Part shown: positions 48,603 through 52,087 of the stretch, piece after piece | Layout of the letters: each line of letters starts with the position of its first letter | Position numbering within the stretch: position 1 is the stretch's first letter | Assembly: GCA_934202005.1 (NCBI GenBank) | Contig: CAKPXP010000013.1 | Coordinates: 1 to 52,087 of the forward strand | Source of the DNA: an uncultured Selenomonas sp. | GTDB lineage: Bacteria; Bacillota; Negativicutes; Selenomonadales; Selenomonadaceae | Length of the DNA stretch: 52,087 nt | Direction: 5' to 3' | Translations under genes and position numbers: made by a program | Notes under the pieces: model-generated | Told to the model about the DNA's origin: nothing | The model's database searches: none | Seen by the model: only the letters and a program-made list of their open reading frames with translations

Positions 48603-49991
48603 ATGAAAGCGAAAATCCATAAATTCGAGCAGAACGGCACCTACATCCTGCTCGATGTCAACAGCGGTGCCGTCCACGTCATCGACAAGATGATCTACGA
48701 TCTCATGGACACGTTCACGGGAGAAAACGACGAGGAGACCATCCGCGCCTGGGCGCACGCGTACCCCGAGGCGGACATCCGCGAGGCGCTCGGCGAGCTC
48801 CACGAGCTCATGGCGCGCGAGGAGCTCTTCGCGCCGGACATCGACGTCCCGCCGACGTTCCGCCAGCACGGCCTCGTCAAGTCCCTCTGCCTCATGGTCG
48901 CACAGGACTGCAACCTGCGCTGCAAGTATTGCTTCGGCGACGGCGGCAGCTACGGTCAGGAGCGCGCGGTCATGACGCCCGAGGTCGGGCGTGAGGCCAT
49001 CGACTTCCTCATCGAGAAAAGTGGCCCGCGCAAGCACTGCGAGGTCGACTTCTTCGGCGGCGAGCCGCTCATGAACATGAAGACGGTCAAGGCGGTCACG
49101 GCCTACGCGCGGCAGAAGGAGCAGGAGACGGGGAAGCGGTTCAAGCTCACGCTCACGACGAACGGCATGTTGCTCAACGACGAAAACATCGCGTGGCTCA
49201 ATGAGAACGATTTCTCCCTCGTGCTCTCGCTCGACGGACGCAAGGAGGTCAATGATGCCATGCGCCCCGACGTCGGCGGACACGGCACGTACGACCGCAT
49301 CGTGGAGCATTTCCGCCGCTGCGCCTTGAGCCGCAAGGGCGGGAACTACGACTACCGCGGCGTCTACACCTATCTGCGCGGCACCTATACGCATAACAAC
49401 CTCGATTTTACGAATGACGTGCTCTCCATGCATGACGCCGGTTTCGACATCCTCTCGCTCGAGCCGGTCGTTCTGAAAGACAGCCCCTATGCCATCACTG
49501 AGGAGGATCTGCCGCGCATTTACGCGGAGTACGACCGCCTCGTCGACGCTTACATGGAGCGCCGACGCGCGGGCCGCGGGTTCTGGTTCTTCCACTTCAA
49601 CATGGATCTTTCAAACGGCCCCTGCGTCGCGAAGCGCCTTTCGGGCTGCGGCGCGGGCCATGAGTATTTCGCCGTCGCGGAAAACGGCGATCTCTATCCC
49701 TGCCATCAGTTCGTCGGCCGCGAGGGCTACCGCCTCGGCTCGCTCCGCGAGGGCGTCACGCGTCCGGAGCTCTCGCAGTACTTCCGCGAGAGCCACGTGC
49801 TCAACAAGGAGAAATGCCGCGACTGCTGGGCACGGTTCTTCTGCTCGGGCGGCTGCCACGCGAACGCCGATCTCTTCCACGGCGATATCCGCGAGCCGTA
49901 CGAGATCGGCTGCGCCATCCAGAAGAAACGTCTTGAGTGCGCGATCCTCGTGCAGTCGCTGCTCGCACTCGAGAACAATAAGAAAGAATAA
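48603..49991 (+). CDS. scfB: SCIFF radical SAM maturase
   Basis: Radical SAM/SPASM protein of 462 residues that crosslinks the Cys of the SCIFF peptide. The N-terminal peptide-recognition region is about residues 1-90 (MKAKIHKFEQNGTYILLDVN, a RiPP recognition element-like start). The radical SAM cluster motif is MVAQDCNLRCKYCFGDGGSY (CxxxCxxC), followed by VDFFGGEPLMN, LTLTTNGMLL and FSLVLSLDGRKEVNDAMRP. The SPASM domain holds auxiliary cluster Cys: SGCGAGHEYFAVAENGDLYP, CHQF, CRDCWARFFCSGGCHANADL. GAGGAG precedes the ATG at 48603; an upstream in-frame extension is not supported. Confidence 0.95.
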   Translation: MKAKIHKFEQNGTYILLDVNSGAVHVIDKMIYDLMDTFTGENDEETIRAWAHAYPEADIREALGELHELMAREELFAPDIDVPPTFRQHGLVKSLCLMVAQDCNLRCKYCFGDGGSYGQERAVMTPEVGREAIDFLIEKSGPRKHCEVDFFGGEPLMNMKTVKAVTAYARQKEQETGKRFKLTLTTNGMLLNDENIAWLNENDFSLVLSLDGRKEVNDAMRPDVGGHGTYDRIVEHFRRCALSRKGGNYDYRGVYTYLRGTYTHNNLDFTNDVLSMHDAGFDILSLEPVVLKDSPYAITEEDLPRIYAEYDRLVDAYMERRRAGRGFWFFHFNMDLSNGPCVAKRLSGCGAGHEYFAVAENGDLYPCHQFVGREGYRLGSLREGVTRPELSQYFRESHVLNKEKCRDCWARFFCSGGCHANADLFHGDIREPYEIGCAIQKKRLECAILVQSLLALENNKKE

Positions 49992-50019
49992 GATGCATAA
50001 ATAGCATTTATAATAGGAA

Positions 50020-50060
50020 CCGCGCAAGGCCGAAAATCACCGGTATGCGCGGCTCTTTTT
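50020..50060 (+). terminator. Terminator after scfB
   Basis: CCGCGCA (50020-50026) pairs with TGCGCGG (50046-50052), with an inner CCG/CGG-type pairing, followed by CTCTTTTT. Confidence 0.7.
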
Positions 50061-50107
50061 CGTCTGGAAGCTGGCTGATGTAATTGCTGATGTTTATGAT
50101 AAATACG

Positions 50108-50137
50108 TTGACAATCCGCGTCAGAATATTGTATGAT
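50108..50137 (+). promoter_or_regulatory. Strong promoter of gap
   Basis: Perfect TTGACA (50108-50113), 18 bases, TATGAT (50132-50137). Confidence 0.82.
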
Positions 50138-50143
50138 TAGACA

Positions 50144-50271
50144 TGTAAGAGCTTTGCCGGAGAAAAGCGGCAAAGCACTGCTGTGTAGTTTCGGCAGAGC
50201 GGTTTCGCGCTGCCCGAAATATCCGGTCTGAGAGCCGGGAACTTCTATATTTTTTAGGGGGTATTTTTCAA
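50144..50271 (+). promoter_or_regulatory. Structured leader of gap
   Basis: Leader of about 128 bases with three hairpins in a row: GCTTTGCCG/CGGCAAAGC (50151-50176, perfect), TTTCGGCAG/CTGCCCGAAA (50189-50219, one bulge) and TCCGG/CCGGGA (50222-50240), then TATATTTTTTAGGGGG with the ribosome binding site. It could stabilise the message or regulate it. No known riboswitch is recognised. Confidence 0.5.
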
Positions 50272-51288
50272 ATGGCAGTAAAAGTTGCTATCAATGGTTT
50301 TGGTCGTATCGGCCGTCTCGCGTTCCGCCAGATGTTCGACGCTGAGGGTTATGAAGTTGTCGCGATCAACGACCTCACGAGCCCGAAGATGCTCGCTTAC
50401 CTGCTGAAGTACGATTCTTCCCAGGGCAAGTATGAGTATGCGGACACGGTTGAGGCTGGCGAGGACAGCATCACGGTCAAGGGCAAGACGATCAAGATCT
50501 ATGCCGAGAAAGATGCAAAGAACATCCCCTGGGCGAAGCATGATGTAGACGTCGTTCTCGAGTGCACGGGCTTCTACACGTCCAAGGAGAAGGCTTCCGC
50601 ACATCTCGAAGCTGGCGCTAAGAAAGTCGTCATCTCCGCTCCGGCAGGCAAAGACCTCCCGACGATCGTGTTCAACACGAACCACAAGTCCATCCCGGCG
50701 GGCACGAAGATCATCTCCGCTGCTTCCTGCACGACGAACTGCCTCGCTCCGATGGCAAAGGCTCTGAATGACCTCGCTCCGATCCAGAGCGGCATCATGC
50801 AGACGATTCATGCGTTCACGGGCGACCAGATGACGCTCGATGGCCCGCAGCGCAAGGGCAACCTCCGCCGCAGCCGCGCAGCTTCCGAGAACATCGTTCC
50901 GACGTCCTCCGGTGCTGCAAAGGCCATCGGCCTCGTCCTTCCGGAACTCGATGGCAAGCTCATCGGTGCTGCACAGCGCGTTCCGACCCCGACGGGCTCC
51001 ACGACGCTCCTCTACGCTGTCGTCAAGGGCAACGTCACGGTTGACCAGGTCAACGCTCAGATGAAGAAGGAGTCCACGGAGTCCTTCGGTTACAACACGG
51101 ACGACATCGTCTCCAAGGATGTCGTCGGCATGCGCTACGGCTCCCTCTTCGATGCTACGCAGACGATGGTCAGCCCGATGGCGGATGGCAATACGCTCGT
51201 TCAGGTTGTTTCCTGGTACGACAACGAGAACAGCTACACGAGCCAGATGGTTCGCACGATCAAGTACTTCGCTGAGGAAGTCAAGTAA
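50272..51288 (+). CDS. gap: Glyceraldehyde 3-phosphate dehydrogenase, type I
   Basis: NAD-dependent glycolytic enzyme of 338 residues. It has [20 protein letters not shown] (nucleotide fold), [40 protein letters not shown], the catalytic [55 protein letters not shown] and [19 protein letters not shown]. Codon use differs from most neighbours, with more GCT, GTT and TCC, as expected for a very highly expressed gene. pgk follows after about 200 bases, the usual gap-pgk order. Confidence 0.97.
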   Translation: MAVKVAINGFGRIGRLAFRQMFDAEGYEVVAINDLTSPKMLAYLLKYDSSQGKYEYADTVEAGEDSITVKGKTIKIYAEKDAKNIPWAKHDVDVVLECTGFYTSKEKASAHLEAGAKKVVISAPAGKDLPTIVFNTNHKSIPAGTKIISAASCTTNCLAPMAKALNDLAPIQSGIMQTIHAFTGDQMTLDGPQRKGNLRRSRAASENIVPTSSGAAKAIGLVLPELDGKLIGAAQRVPTPTGSTTLLYAVVKGNVTVDQVNAQMKKESTESFGYNTDDIVSKDVVGMRYGSLFDATQTMVSPMADGNTLVQVVSWYDNENSYTSQMVRTIKYFAEEVK

Positions 51289-51323
51289 TCTCTGATCGAC
51301 AGCTGAATCAAGACTAAGATCTC

Positions 51324-51364
51324 TAGAGGTCCGGCCGAAGTTTGGGCCGGGCCTCTAATCTTTT
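51324..51364 (+). terminator. Terminator between gap and pgk
   Basis: TAGAGG and CCGGCC pair with GGCCGG and CCTCTA around a 8-base loop, followed by ATCTTTT. Partial termination would separate gap and pgk levels. The 120 bases from here to pgk show no clear promoter. Confidence 0.75.
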
Positions 51365-51484
51365 ATGGGGAGTCCGTCTGCGCTGATATGGAGCACGCCG
51401 GATCATCCCCTGCGGGGCAGTGCATCTGGCATCTGTGGCGGCACTGCTCCGGGCATAAAGTTTCCTATGGAGGCGTAATACAGA

Positions 51485-52087
51485 ATGGACAAGAAAACCA
51501 TCAAAGATGTAGACGTCAACGGCAAGAAGGTCTTCGTTCGCGTAGACTACAACGTCCCGTTCGATGCAGAACAGAACATCACGAATGACACGCGCATGGT
51601 GCGCACGCTGCCGACGCTCAACTACCTGCTCGACCACGGTGCGGCGCTCGTGCTCGCCTGCCACATCGGCCGTCCGACGGAGGCGCGCGAGCCGCAGTTC
51701 TCGACGAAGCACCTCGTCAAGCACCTCTCCGAGCTGCTCGGCCGCGACGTCAAGTGGGCGTCCGACTGCATCGGCGCTGAGGCAGACGCAGCGAAGGCCG
51801 CGCTGAAGCCGGGCGATGTCCTGCTCCTCGAGAACCTCCGCTACCACAAGGAAGAGAAGAAGAACGACCCCGAGTTCGCGAAGCAGCTCGCTTCCGGCTG
51901 CGACCTCGCGGTCGATGACGCGTTCGGCGTCTCCCACCGCGCGCATGCCTCGAACGCAGGCGTGCCGAAGTACCTCGAGACGGTCGCCGGCTTCCTCATG
52001 GAGAAGGAAATCAACTACATCGGCAAGACGCTCGAGAATCCGCAGCGTCCGTTCGTCGCCATCATCGGCGGCGCGAAGGTCTCCGAC
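51485..52087 (+). CDS. pgk: Phosphoglycerate kinase, N-terminal part
   Basis: The frame is open to the window end; 201 residues of the N-terminal domain are present. Phosphoglycerate kinase makes ATP from 1,3-bisphosphoglycerate. Motifs are KKVFVRVDYNVPFDAEQNIT (substrate site), DTRMVRTLPTLNYLLDHGA, LACHIGRPTEAREPQFST (HIGRP where most enzymes have HLGRP), LLLENLRYHKEEKKNDPEFA, VDDAFGVSHRAHASNAGVP and IIGGAKVSD, the start of the nucleotide-domain hinge. GGAGGCG lies before the ATG. Confidence 0.96.
   Translation, partial: MDKKTIKDVDVNGKKVFVRVDYNVPFDAEQNITNDTRMVRTLPTLNYLLDHGAALVLACHIGRPTEAREPQFSTKHLVKHLSELLGRDVKWASDCIGAEADAAKAALKPGDVLLLENLRYHKEEKKNDPEFAKQLASGCDLAVDDAFGVSHRAHASNAGVPKYLETVAGFLMEKEINYIGKTLENPQRPFVAIIGGAKVSD

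Noticed and set aside
1..52087. CRISPR array, tRNA or rRNA genes, prophage
   Set aside because: No regularly spaced repeats, no cloverleaf-like or CCA-ended sequences, and no phage genes were recognised on reading both strands of the gaps.

Overview
The window is about 52 kb of GC-rich (roughly 60 %) chromosomal DNA from an anaerobic, flagellated, diderm Firmicute. The most likely group is Negativicutes, family Selenomonadaceae (Selenomonas-like). The reasons are a Bacillus-type flagellar order (flgK-flgL-DUF6470-fliW-csrA) next to a lipopolysaccharide-type family 9 glycosyltransferase, together with strict-anaerobe markers: a rubredoxin-containing rubrerythrin, a hybrid-cluster protein, a clostridial ferredoxin and the SCIFF peptide with its radical SAM partner. 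The species assignment is inference. Both ends are cut inside genes (flgK on the left, pgk on the right).

Layout. 1-7.9 kb is the late flagellar operon: flgK', flgL, DUF6470, fliW, csrA, flaG, fliD, fliS and a fliT-like gene. It ends in a terminator whose T-tract carries a small mobile element. 8.2-10.2 kb holds uxaC and an unknown gene. 10.3-11.6 kb is a dicarboxylate/amino-acid symporter on the minus strand. 11.7-22.4 kb is a long housekeeping run: rpsB, tsf, pyrH, frr, a small unknown gene, ferredoxin, uppS, cdsA, dxr, rseP, ispG, proS (translation, nucleotide and isoprenoid/phospholipid synthesis, membrane proteolysis). 22.5-30.5 kb is mixed: an acyltransferase, an HD-GYP protein, an orphan amino-acid binding lipoprotein, hemerythrin, pdxST, an SGNH hydrolase and rubrerythrin. 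30.8-38.2 kb has tsaE-tsaB-rimI, a family 9 glycosyltransferase, a large SWIM/SNF2 helicase and dinB. 38.2-40.3 kb holds a convincing 6S RNA gene on the minus strand, a UPF0756 membrane protein, a small unknown gene and a SigH-like sigma factor. 40.5-47 kb has an AraC regulator, hcp, a ferredoxin overlapping a PAS-GGDEF-GAF-PAS protein, and an aldose epimerase-like gene broken by one in-frame TGA. 47.1-52 kb has a TSCPD protein, a PHP phosphatase, scfA-scfB, gap and pgk'.

The least expected content lies between genes. A family of small non-autonomous elements (three copies of 108, 161 and 177 bp) has matching terminal inverted repeats, 4-bp flanking duplications (TTTA, TTTA, TTAA) and internal hairpins that differ in sequence from copy to copy. 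There is no transposase in the window. Other points are a perfect 23-bp palindrome, a terminator-like hairpin in the leader of pdxST, a three-hairpin leader before gap, and a terminator between the SCIFF peptide gene and its maturase. No tRNA, rRNA, CRISPR array, prophage or intact insertion sequence was seen. Functions are assigned from protein motifs and gene order recognised by eye; no database search was run.
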